64,000 nt of DNA from Actinomyces respiraculi (lineage in GTDB: Bacteria; Actinomycetota; Actinomycetes; Actinomycetales; Actinomycetaceae): the NCBI RefSeq assembly GCF_014595995.2, contig NZ_CP063989.1, positions 2,542,001-2,606,000 on the forward strand, written 5' to 3'. Of the stretch, positions 1-7,214 are shown piece by piece. The position numbers were made by a program, and so were the translations under genes. Below the pieces are notes generated by a model. It was not told the DNA's origin, did not search any database, and saw nothing but the letters and a program-made list of their open reading frames with translations. Numbering within the stretch: the first letter of the stretch is position 1; every line of letters starts with the position of its first letter.

Positions 1-555
1 GCCCTCGTCGCCGCCGAGGACGAGCGGGCCAGCTCCGCCCTCGACCAGGACGTGCGGGCCCCCATCCTGCGGGCCGACGGCGACGACCGCCTTCTCGCTG
101 CCCTCGAGGTGGCCGACGCCCACGACGTCCTGTCCTCGCTCGAGCACGGCCTGGCGGGAATGGTGACCGAGAAGGGCCGTTCCCTGTCCGGCGGGCAGCG
201 CCAGCGCGTGGCGCTCGCCCGCGCCCTGCTCACCGAGGCCCCCACCCTCGTGCTCATTGAACCGACCAGTGCCCTGGACTCCCACACCGAGTCGCGCGTC
301 GCCCACCGTGTCCACGAGGCGCGACGTGATCGCACCACCGTCGTCGTCACGGAATCTCCGCTGGTACTGGAGGCCTGTGACGAGGTGGTGCTGCTCGACG
401 CCGAGGGCCGCGAGCGTGTGCGCTCCACACACCGGGACCTGCTCGCCCGGGCCCGGGCGGGTGAGGCCGACGCCCTCGCCTACCGGGCCGTCGTCGCCCG
501 TGCCGCCGGTGAGGCGCCCGTGACGGCGTCAGCCCCCGAGGAGGTGGGACGCTGA
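1..555 (+). CDS. ABC exporter half-transporter, C-terminal part of ATP-binding domain (5' partial)
   Basis: The reading frame is open from base 1, so only the end of the nucleotide-binding domain is present. Visible are the signature motif LSGGQRQR (bases about 184-207) and the Walker B region LVLIEPTSALD, with the D-loop SALD. Two catalytic positions are changed: the Walker B aspartate is Ile (codon 256-258) while the following Glu is kept, and the H-loop histidine is Glu (VVTESPL, codon 352-354). This half therefore supplies a good signature motif but a poor ATP-hydrolysis site. It overlaps the next gene by one base (TGATG), as expected for the two halves of a heterodimeric exporter. The substrate cannot be predicted. 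Confidence 0.9.
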   Translation, partial: ALVAAEDERASSALDQDVRAPILRADGDDRLLAALEVADAHDVLSSLEHGLAGMVTEKGRSLSGGQRQRVALARALLTEAPTLVLIEPTSALDSHTESRVAHRVHEARRDRTTVVVTESPLVLEACDEVVLLDAEGRERVRSTHRDLLARARAGEADALAYRAVVARAAGEAPVTASAPEEVGR

Positions 556-2291
556 TGGCACTGCCCCTCGCCCCCGGCAAGGTCGCGATGCGCAAGACCC
601 TCGCGATCATGGCCTCCTACCGCTGGCGCTTCTGGTGGGTCCTGCTGCTCCAGGTGACGGCCGTGCTGGCCACCCTGGTCGCCCCGCAGCTGCTCGGTCG
701 GCTCGTCACCCGCGCCTCACAGGGCACCGCGACCATCGACTATGTGGACAAGATCGTGCTCACGATCATTCTCGTGACCATCGTCGGCGCGGTCATCAAC
801 AGGTACGCGCAGATGTACGCGCGCACGCTCGGCGAGGCCGTCTTCGCGGACCTGCGCGAGCGGATGATGAACCGCGTCGTCCACCTGCCGCTCAGCGCCG
901 TCGAATCCGCCGGCACCGGGGACCTCGTGGGCCGCACCACCAATGACGTCTCCCGCATCGAGTTCCTCGTGCGCGTCGGCATCCCCCAGATCATGGTGTG
1001 CACGGTGACGATCATCTTCACGATCGTCGCTGCCGCCGTGAGCAACCCACTGCTGGCGCTGGGACTGCTCGTCGTCGGACCTCCCGTGTACCTCATGATG
1101 AGCTGGTACCTGCCCCTGTCGGTGCCCGCCTACCGGGCGACCTCCTCCGCCTACGCCCGCCTGAACGGAGCGGTCTCCGAGACGGTCGAGCAGGCGCAGA
1201 CTGTTGACGCCCTGGGTATCGGCACACTGCGTGAAAAGACGGTCCTCACCCACGTGACGGAGGCGTGGAGCCTGGAGCGGTTCACCGCGGGCCTGCGGCT
1301 GCGGCTACTGCTCGTGCTCGACGTTGCCTGGCGTGCGCCCGTCGTCGTCATCCTCCTGTGGGGCGCCTTCCTCGCCGGCCACGGCGTGGTCTCGCTCGGG
1401 GCGATCACGACGGTGGCCCTGTACGCGATGGAGCTACGCAAGCCCATCGGCCAACTCACGTTCTGGATCGATGAGGTGCAGGTGGGCCAGGCCTCCCTGT
1501 CGCGCATCCTCGGCGTCGAGGAGGTCCCGGCGGACCGCACCCCCACCGGGGCGGTCCCGCAGGACACGCGCATCGTGCTGCGCGACGTGTGCTTCTCCTA
1601 CCGCGAGGGCATCGAGGTGCTGCACGATGTGAGCCTGGAGCTGCGTCCCGGGGAGCGGCTGGCCGTCGTCGGCCCCTCCGGTTCGGGCAAGTCCACGCTG
1701 GGACGGATGCTCGCGGGGATTCACCCGCCGAGCTCCGGGTCGGTCACGGTGGGCGGGGTGGCGCTGACGGACCTGCCGGAGGAGGAGCTGCGCCGTCACG
1801 TCGCACTCGTCACCCAGGAACACCACGTCTTCGTCGGCACCATCGCCGACAACGTCCGCCTGGGCCGGCCGGATGCCGATGACGCCACCGTGCGCGGCGC
1901 CATCGAGGCGATCGGCGCCAGCACCTGGGTGAACGAGCTCGACGACGGCATGGACACGATGGTCGGCTCCGGGCACCTCGCACTCACCCCGGCGCAGGCA
2001 CAGGAGGTGGCGCTCGCACGCCTGGTCCTGCTGGACCCGCACACGCTCATCCTCGATGAGGCCACGAGCCTGCTCGACCCGCACGCGGCCCGCACGCTCG
2101 AGCGGACCTTGTCGACGGCGCTGGCCGGGCGCACGGTCATTGAGGTGGCGCACCGGCTGTACACGGCGCAGGACGCGGACCGGGTCGCCGTCGTCATGGA
2201 CGGACGGGTGGTCGAGCTCGGCACGCACGAGGAGCTCGTGGCGCTGGGCGGCGAGTACGCCAGCCTGTGGGAGGCCTGGAGCCAGGAGTAG
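555..2291 (+). CDS. ABC exporter half-transporter, membrane and ATP-binding domains fused
   Basis: This 578-residue protein has the type I exporter layout: a six-helix membrane domain (about residues 20-310) and an ATP-binding domain (about 345-578). Walker A is GPSGSGKST (about 373-381), Walker B is LILDEA (about 498-503) and the H-loop is VAHRL, all canonical. The signature motif is degenerate: LTPAQAQ stands where LSGGQ belongs (about 476-482). This is the mirror image of the upstream partner, which has a good LSGGQ but broken Walker B and H-loop. The pair therefore forms one competent and one degenerate ATP site, as in asymmetric heterodimeric exporters of the BmrCD/TM287-288 kind. Start is the ATG that shares its A with the upstream TGA. 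Substrate unknown. Confidence 0.93.
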   Translation: MALPLAPGKVAMRKTLAIMASYRWRFWWVLLLQVTAVLATLVAPQLLGRLVTRASQGTATIDYVDKIVLTIILVTIVGAVINRYAQMYARTLGEAVFADLRERMMNRVVHLPLSAVESAGTGDLVGRTTNDVSRIEFLVRVGIPQIMVCTVTIIFTIVAAAVSNPLLALGLLVVGPPVYLMMSWYLPLSVPAYRATSSAYARLNGAVSETVEQAQTVDALGIGTLREKTVLTHVTEAWSLERFTAGLRLRLLLVLDVAWRAPVVVILLWGAFLAGHGVVSLGAITTVALYAMELRKPIGQLTFWIDEVQVGQASLSRILGVEEVPADRTPTGAVPQDTRIVLRDVCFSYREGIEVLHDVSLELRPGERLAVVGPSGSGKSTLGRMLAGIHPPSSGSVTVGGVALTDLPEEELRRHVALVTQEHHVFVGTIADNVRLGRPDADDATVRGAIEAIGASTWVNELDDGMDTMVGSGHLALTPAQAQEVALARLVLLDPHTLILDEATSLLDPHAARTLERTLSTALAGRTVIEVAHRLYTAQDADRVAVVMDGRVVELGTHEELVALGGEYASLWEAWSQE

Positions 2292-2307
2292 GCCGGTGGG
2301 GCTCGCA

Positions 2308-2520
2308 CCACCAGCGGGCACTTCGGACCACCAGCGGGCACTTCGGACCACCAGCGGGCACTTCGGACCACCAGCGGGCACTTCGGACCAGCAGCGGGCA
2401 CTTCGGACCAGCAGCGGGCACTTCGGACCAGCAGCGGGCACTTCGGACCAGCAGCGGGCGGTTCGGACCAGCGATGAACGCGTCTTAGGTGGTCCAAGCG
2501 AGGGAAGGCGGTCCGAATAC
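2308..2520 (+). repeat. 20-bp tandem array with inverted end copies (TTCGGACC family)
   Basis: Eight head-to-tail units with an exact 20-bp period fill 2308-2467. Four begin CCACCAGCGG and four begin CCAGCAGCGG, and the last differs at two bases. The core TTCGGACC starts at 2322 and recurs every 20 bp. Beyond a short conserved block (ATGAACGCGTCT at 2474) come inverted cores GGTCCAA (2491) and GGTCCGAA (2510). The array begins 17 bp after the ABC transporter stop. No ORF, CRISPR-type spacer or transposase is associated. A diverged relative lies at 3731-3830, on the far side of the next gene. Confidence 0.9.
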
Positions 2521-2603
2521 AGCACATCCGGGGCGCGCACCCGATTCTGGATCCGCGCAACCCGCCGTCGGAGCCGAATACAGCACATCCGGGGCGCGCA
2601 CCC
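2513..2603. repeat. Pair of 30-bp direct repeats spaced 61 bp
   Basis: Bases 2513-2542 and 2574-2603 are identical over 30 bp (beginning CCGAATACAGCACATCCGGG), 61 bp apart start to start. The first copy overlaps the last inverted core of the adjacent array. The remaining sequence to 2753 contains a TTATCCACA 9-mer near 2704 but no gene. Confidence 0.9.
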
Positions 2604-2753
2604 CGACAACCTGATCCGACCGTGTACGGATTCTCCCGAACGGCGATGATCGCGAAGAGGCCCGGTCTCCACAGGGACCTCCCGCTCACCCCCCTGGGAG
2701 AGTTATCCACACGTGCCCGGCACCGCGGGGACCACACGGTGCACAGTGACCTC

Positions 2754-3683
2754 ATGTGGACCTCACCAATTCCCATTCACCTCTCCCACGACCTGGCAGC
2801 CGCGGGGAAACGCCGCGACTACCTGTCCCGCCGCGCCCGGCCTCCGAGCAACGACCTCATCCGACTCCTTCGCGGAGCGTACGTCCAGCGGCAGGATCTG
2901 GAGGGCCTGTCCCACGCACGCGCTCACGAGGTCTCCATCCACGCTGCCAGGCTCACGGGACTCCTCACCGAGGGCGCGGTCCTGGCTCGGGAGTCTGCGG
3001 CGGTCATGCTCGGAATACCTCTGGTCGGAGCATTGCCGCACCAGGTCCAGGTCGTGCGACGCGGGAGGGACGGAGGACGGAGCACCCCGGGAGTGCGGAC
3101 GCTGCGCGCCTCAGGGGACTACCAGAGCCTCACCCGGGACGGGGTCGAGATCTCATCGGTCGCCCAGACCCTCGCCGACCTCGCCAGGCGCCGCCCCCTG
3201 TGGTCAGTGCTACCGGGCTTGGACGCCATGCTGCGCTCAGGGCAAGTCACCAAGGACCAGATCACCTCCTTAGCGTCTCCAGGGAGTCACGGCCGGACCC
3301 GTCTCCTGCACGCAGTCGCTGTCGCGGACCCTGCCTCAGAGTCGGTTGGCGAGTCCTTGAGTCGAGCCGTCATGATCGAGGAGAACGTCCCCTTACCCGA
3401 GCTTCAGGAGACAGTCCGGAGCGCCCAGGGCGAGTTCCTGGGCCGCGTTGACTTCATCTGGCCCCAGGCAGGGGTGATCGGCGAGTTCGATGGTCACGTC
3501 AAGTACTCGGGTCAGCTCACCGGGCGCAATCTTGACACCGTCCTTCTTGATGAGAGACGCCGAGAGATCGACATTGAACGCGCCACCGGGATGCGAGTTG
3601 TCCGTTGGCTCTGGGAGGACGCCTTCAAACGCACCGGTATGCTGCGCGTCCTGGCCGACGTCGGGATCCGTCCAGTGCATTGA
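2754..3683 (+). CDS. AbiEi-like/DUF559-like protein with PD-(D/E)XK-type C-terminus
   Basis: A protein of about 309 residues resembling the actinobacterial proteins annotated as type IV toxin-antitoxin AbiEi-family antitoxin or DUF559. The N-terminal part contains a basic helical region (LSRRARPPSNDLIRLLRGAY) typical of the AbiEi-like winged-helix module. The C-terminal part has the pattern GRVDFIWP, then GEFDGHVKY, then VVRWLWED, which resembles the D...ExK core and final strand of Vsr/PD-(D/E)XK nuclease folds. No toxin partner is adjacent, so an antitoxin role is not supported by context. The ATG at 2754 is preferred because the residues upstream look non-coding, but the ribosome site is weak. 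Related repeat arrays flank the gene on both sides. Confidence 0.75.
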   Translation: MWTSPIPIHLSHDLAAAGKRRDYLSRRARPPSNDLIRLLRGAYVQRQDLEGLSHARAHEVSIHAARLTGLLTEGAVLARESAAVMLGIPLVGALPHQVQVVRRGRDGGRSTPGVRTLRASGDYQSLTRDGVEISSVAQTLADLARRRPLWSVLPGLDAMLRSGQVTKDQITSLASPGSHGRTRLLHAVAVADPASESVGESLSRAVMIEENVPLPELQETVRSAQGEFLGRVDFIWPQAGVIGEFDGHVKYSGQLTGRNLDTVLLDERRREIDIERATGMRVVRWLWEDAFKRTGMLRVLADVGIRPVH

Positions 3684-3730
3684 ACGGTGCTGGTAGCAGG
3701 TGTCTGTGCCCACGCGCTCGCACCCGCCCG

Positions 3731-3830
3731 GATTGGACCGCCAACGGGCGGCTTGGACTATCAACGGGCAGTACGGACCATCTATGAACGCGTCTCATGT
3801 GGTCCAAACAGGGGACGGCGGTCCGAAACG
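3731..3830 (+). repeat. Second, diverged TTGGACC/TTCGGACC-family array
   Basis: Three forward cores (TTGGACC at 3733, TTGGACT at 3753, ACGGACC at 3773) keep a 20-bp period. They are followed by ATGAACGCGTCT and two inverted cores, GGTCCAA (3801) and GGTCCGAA (3820), 19 bp apart exactly as in the array at 2308-2520. The 308-bp gap between the AbiEi-like gene and the channel gene holds only this array plus the channel's leader. Confidence 0.85.
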
Positions 3831-3991
3831 CGGCACAGTGCACTGCGGTGAGATCACGCATGGTTGCCCGCGTTCCCAGGTACGCCACCAGGAGCGGGGC
3901 AGGCCTCCACGTTCTCGGCTCCAGCAGTGCCCGCCTACACTGCGAGTCGGCGCGCACGCGCCCTTCCCACCACGAACCGGAGGTCCTCCAC

Positions 3992-4999
3992 GTGACTAGC
4001 CCCGCAGCACCCTGGCGCCAGCGCCTGGATGACTGGGTCCACTCCCCCGCGGTCCAGAACCTCGTCATGGCGGTGATCCTCATCAACTCCGTAACCATCG
4101 GCGTTGAGACGGCGGTGACGCACGAGAGCCTGGCGCACCACGTGCTCGCAGTCATCGACCGGGTGGCCCTGGCGATCTTCGTTGTTGAGATCGCCGTCAA
4201 ACTGGTGGCCATCGGGCCGCGGCGCTTCTTCACGCGCGGCTGGAATGTCTTCGACTTCCTCGTCGTGGCGGTCGCGCTTGTGCCCGGCGCCGGGCCGCTG
4301 TCGGTGCTGCGGACGCTGCGCGTGCTGCGACTGCTACGGGTTATCAAGTTCATGCCGAGCCTGCGCCTGGTTGTCGAGGCGCTGCTGCTGTCCCTGCCGG
4401 GCATCAGCGCCATCGCGGTGCTCATGTCTATGGTCTTCTACGTTGGCGCCGTCATGTCCACCACGATGTTCGGTGAGGCGTTCCCGGACTGGTTCGGCTC
4501 CATCGGGGCTTCGCTGTACTCCCTGTTCCAGATCATGACGCTGGAGAGCTGGTCCATGGGGATCGTGCGCCCGGTCATGGAGGTCTACCCGTGGGCCTGG
4601 GCGTTCTTCGTGCCCTTCATCCTGGTGTCGGCCTTCACCATGCTCAACCTGTTCGTCGCGGTCATCGTCGACACCATGAGCTCGGTGGCAGCCGAGAAGA
4701 ACGCGCAGGCGACGACGGCGGGCCAGGAGGAGACCGGGGTTGAGAGCCAGATCGCGGCTGCGGCACAGGCCGCGGAGGAGGTCGTCGCCGACGGCTGGCA
4801 CCCGGGCGAGCCGATGTCCGCCCAGCGGGGACCCGCTGCGGAGACCGGTGCCGGTGTGGGTGCCGCTGCCCTGGCGAGGGTTGGAGCCGACGCCGAGACG
4901 GGTGCCGAGGCCGGTGCAACCGACGCCAGCGCCGCCGTCCTCGCCGAGTTCCGCATCCTGCGCGAGGAGATCGCCGCACTGCGCGCCTCACTGGCATAG
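3992..4999 (+). CDS. Voltage-gated sodium channel of the NaChBac/NavAb family
   Basis: A 335-residue ion transport protein with six membrane segments, acting as a homotetramer. S4 carries arginines at every third position (LRTLRVLRLLRVIKF, R107, R110, R113, R116). The selectivity filter is TLESWSM (183-189), the Na+-selective filter type of bacterial Nav channels, followed by GIVRPVMEVYPWAW and S6. A long Ala/Gly/Thr-rich tail ends in a short predicted coiled coil (about 318-335), matching the tetramerising C-terminus of the family. Start is GTG at 3992 with CGGAGG nine bases upstream. No neighbour suggests a specific role. Membrane excitability or Na+ homeostasis is inferred from the family only. 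Confidence 0.95.
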   Translation: MTSPAAPWRQRLDDWVHSPAVQNLVMAVILINSVTIGVETAVTHESLAHHVLAVIDRVALAIFVVEIAVKLVAIGPRRFFTRGWNVFDFLVVAVALVPGAGPLSVLRTLRVLRLLRVIKFMPSLRLVVEALLLSLPGISAIAVLMSMVFYVGAVMSTTMFGEAFPDWFGSIGASLYSLFQIMTLESWSMGIVRPVMEVYPWAWAFFVPFILVSAFTMLNLFVAVIVDTMSSVAAEKNAQATTAGQEETGVESQIAAAAQAAEEVVADGWHPGEPMSAQRGPAAETGAGVGAAALARVGADAETGAEAGATDASAAVLAEFRILREEIAALRASLA

Positions 5000-5035
5000 C
5001 CCCGCGTCCGCACCACTTCCACCGCGTCCGCACCA

Positions 5036-5245
5036 GGACAACCTGGGCGCGTGAGGACAGCTCCGTCTCGGACTTGTTCCAAGCCAGTGCCAGCCCGGAC
5101 AACCTGCGCGCGTGAGGACAACTCCGCCATCCCCGACGGCGCCCGCATGCGTTCCGTGGACAACCTGCGCGCGTGAGGACAACCTGCGTGCCTCCACCAG
5201 GTGGTCCTACGAGCAGCACGTTGTCCTGAGAGCGCCAGGTTGTCC
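5036..5245. repeat. GGACAAC-family array, 61-bp and 19-bp periods
   Basis: A block with two GGACAAC cores 19 bp apart recurs at 5036 (degenerate), 5097 and 5158, exactly 61 bp apart each time. Inverted cores GTTGTCC follow at 5220 and 5239, again 19 bp apart. The 413-bp region between the channel gene and the next operon contains this array, a short CCGCGTCCGCACCA duplication just after the channel stop, and presumably the downstream promoter. No gene is seen. Confidence 0.88.
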
Positions 5246-5412
5246 TGAGAACGGCGGGTACCGCCCGCGCGCGACGGAGACTGCGCGCCTGGTACTTGCG
5301 TGCTCACACTCCGTCGGGCGCCCAGATGTGAGAACCTGGCACCGGCAAAGACGCGCGAGTACCGTTGCACGCAGAGTCCGTCACACCCCCCTCACCGAAG
5401 GCTCCGTCCCAC

Positions 5413-5853
5413 ATGACCCAGCACCAGCCGCCCTCGGGCGCTCCCGGTTCCCAACCCTCGCTCGGCGAGCTCGTCGCCCGGATCTCTGAGAACGTCACCG
5501 GTCTCGTCAAGGGCGAGATCGAGCTCGCCAAGGCCAAGGGCAAGCGCATGGCCGTCTCGCTCGGCCTCGGCGCCGGCCTGCTCGCCGCCGCCGGCGTGCT
5601 CGCCCTGTACGCCCTCGGGATGCTTCTGAGCGCGGCCGCCTGGGGCATCGCCGAGGCGCTGTCCCCCTGGGCCGGCCACCTCATCGTCGCCGTGCTGCTG
5701 CTCGTGATCGTGGCCGTGCTCGCCCTCGTGGGCGTCAACCGTCTCAAGGCCGCCCAGAAGGATGTCCCCGCACCGCAGGAGGGCCTCAAGGCCGACGTCG
5801 CCGTCGCCAAGGCCGCCCTGCAGGATGGCCTGGAGAGGGGCAGCGCGAAGTGA
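5413..5853 (+). CDS. Phage_holin_3_6 (DUF1469) family membrane protein
   Basis: A 146-residue protein with a soluble N-terminus, an amphipathic segment (SLGELVARISENVTGLVKGE) and two membrane helices (about 50-73 and 88-113), then a charged tail. This is the actinobacterial DUF1469 layout. The family name mentions holin, but nothing phage-like is nearby and the gene leads a chromosomal operon. Its stop overlaps the next start by four bases (GTGA). The ATG at 5413 follows a weak CGAAGG. Such proteins are usually found with DUF3618 partners, as here. Molecular role unknown. Confidence 0.8.
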   Translation: MTQHQPPSGAPGSQPSLGELVARISENVTGLVKGEIELAKAKGKRMAVSLGLGAGLLAAAGVLALYALGMLLSAAAWGIAEALSPWAGHLIVAVLLLVIVAVLALVGVNRLKAAQKDVPAPQEGLKADVAVAKAALQDGLERGSAK

Positions 5854-6347
5854 GCACCAGTGACTACGGCACCACCGCCCCCCAGGGAACGGGTTCCGGG
5901 GGCCCCTCCGCCGCCGAGATCGCGGCCAGGGCCCGTGCCCGGCGGGCCGCCAAGGCCGCACTCAGCCCCGAGGGGATCGAGGCTGATCTCGCCGACCGCC
6001 GCGCCCGCCTCGCCTCGGACCTCGCCATCCTGGGCGCCCACCTGGCCCCGGAGGCGCTCAAGACGCGGGCGGCCTCCTCGGCGCGCGAAGCCGTCACCCA
6101 GGCACGGGTCGGCTTCACCTCGGCCCTCTTTCCCGCCCGGGCCGGCGCAACCAGGCAGTCGGAGAACACCGGCGTCGGCTACGGCTCCGCGCCGCTCGCC
6201 CCGCCCCCGAGCATCCTGGACCGCGTCAACCGTCTGCTCGACGACGCTCGCGACGGCGACCCGGCCTCGCTGGGGATCGTCACCGGCGCGAGCCTGATCC
6301 TCGCGGGCGTGAGCGTGTTCGCCGCTCTCAAGGCGCTGCGCCGATGA
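5850..6347 (+). CDS. DUF3618-like protein with C-terminal hydrophobic segment
   Basis: A 165-residue protein starting at a GTG overlapping the preceding stop. Residues about 45-75 (IEADLADRRARLASDLAIL and following) resemble the helical DUF3618 repeat found again in the next gene. A hydrophobic stretch near the C-terminus (LGIVTGASLILAGVSVFAAL) could anchor it in the membrane. It is the middle gene of a three-gene unit joined by 4-base overlaps. Function unknown; a cell-envelope role is a guess from the membrane-protein partner. Confidence 0.75.
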   Translation: MSTSDYGTTAPQGTGSGGPSAAEIAARARARRAAKAALSPEGIEADLADRRARLASDLAILGAHLAPEALKTRAASSAREAVTQARVGFTSALFPARAGATRQSENTGVGYGSAPLAPPPSILDRVNRLLDDARDGDPASLGIVTGASLILAGVSVFAALKALRR

Positions 6348-6679
6348 GCGAGGTGCAGCCCTCCACCCCGGAGGAGATCGAGGCCCGTCTGCAAGCCACG
6401 CGCACCCAGCTCGCAGCCAGTGTCGACGCCCTGGTGGAGCGCGTCTCGCCTCAGGCTCAGGCCCGTGCGGCGGGCGAGCACCTGGGCACACGCCTGGCTC
6501 AGGAGCGCGACAGGCTTGTGGACCGGGTCAGCGAGATGCGCCGTCGCACTGTGGAGACGGTCGAACGGGCCCGAGCTGGCGACAAGGAAGCGCTGCGCAC
6601 GGTCGCGGTAATTGCGGGAGGAGCGGTCGCCGTAACGGCGGCTCTCGGCTCGCTGCGGCGCCGAGGTCCTCATCACTGA
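6344..6679 (+). CDS. DUF3618 domain protein
   Basis: A 111-residue protein beginning with the DUF3618 signature (PEEIEARLQATRTQLAASVD, residues about 8-27), a charged helical middle, and one hydrophobic segment (TVAVIAGGAVAVTAALGSL) near the end. ATG overlaps the previous TGA. Last gene of the DUF1469-DUF3618 unit. The following 200 bp show no gene. Confidence 0.82.
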   Translation: MSEVQPSTPEEIEARLQATRTQLAASVDALVERVSPQAQARAAGEHLGTRLAQERDRLVDRVSEMRRRTVETVERARAGDKEALRTVAVIAGGAVAVTAALGSLRRRGPHH

Positions 6680-6880
6680 GCAGTGCTGAGGGCGTCTGAG
6701 TGCAACTGAACTGCGCTGAGGACCACCATCGGCCGGGGCCACCGACGGCTCCGGGGCGTCCTCCCTCACACGGCACCGAATGGCCATTTACTAGGGCGTG
6801 GATATAGGCTCGCCCCACGACACATTTGCCCGCGTGATGCGCGCCTCGCGCGCCAGAGATTGTTGGAGGGGGTCGAGCCT

Positions 6881-7087
6881 ATGGGGCGCGGCCGTCAGAA
6901 GGCCAAGGCGACGAAGGTCGCCCGCAAGCTCAAGTACTTCAGCCCGGAGACCGATTACGCGGCTCTCGAGCGCGAGCTCGTCAGCGCGTCCAGCGGTGCC
7001 GAGGCTGACGACGAGATCGACTACGAGGAGCTGGCCTCCAAGTACAACGTGGACGACGACGAGTGGGACGACTCCGAGGAGAAGTGA
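6881..7087 (+). CDS. DUF3073 domain-containing small protein
   Basis: A 68-residue protein starting MGRGRQKAKATKVARKLKYF, the highly conserved beginning of the actinobacterial DUF3073 family, with an acidic C-terminus (DDDEWDDSEEK). The ATG at 6881 has GGAGGGGG eight bases upstream and matches the conserved family start. In many actinobacteria this gene sits next to purM/purF, as it does here in convergent orientation. Function unknown; the basic head and acidic tail suggest nucleic-acid or ribosome contact. Confidence 0.9.
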   Translation: MGRGRQKAKATKVARKLKYFSPETDYAALERELVSASSGAEADDEIDYEELASKYNVDDDEWDDSEEK

Positions 7088-7126
7088 CCCCCTCGCCATT
7101 CCCGGCGCGTCAACACCTCTTACAGA

Positions 7127-7161
7127 CAAGGGCCGGCAGGGACACCCCCTGTCGGCCCTTG
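7127..7161. terminator. Hairpin between the DUF3073 gene and purM
   Basis: Arms CAAGGGCCGGCAGGG and CCCTGTCGGCCCTTG pair with a single mismatch around a short loop. It lies 40 bp after the DUF3073 stop and 54 bp beyond the purM stop on the other strand, so it can serve both converging genes. There is no strong T-tract. Confidence 0.75.
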
Positions 7162-7214
7162 CGTTGTCTCACCGACCTGTCCGGCTCCAGCCAAGGGGGT
7201 ATTGAGCCTGCCGC

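Noticed and set aside
1434..2672. A minus-strand open frame of over 400 codons across the ABC gene and the first array
   Set aside because: Its repeated KCPLLVRSARCWSEVP-like units simply translate the 20-bp array, and the remainder is antisense to the transporter.
5413..5853. Prophage holin
   Set aside because: The family name includes holin, but there is no lysin, capsid, integrase or other phage gene nearby, and the operon partners are DUF3618 proteins typical of actinobacterial chromosomes.
5304..6491. A minus-strand open frame of nearly 400 codons opposite the DUF1469/DUF3618 operon
   Set aside because: Composition is Arg/Gly/Ala/Pro-rich without motifs, and the plus-strand genes have family motifs and coupled starts.
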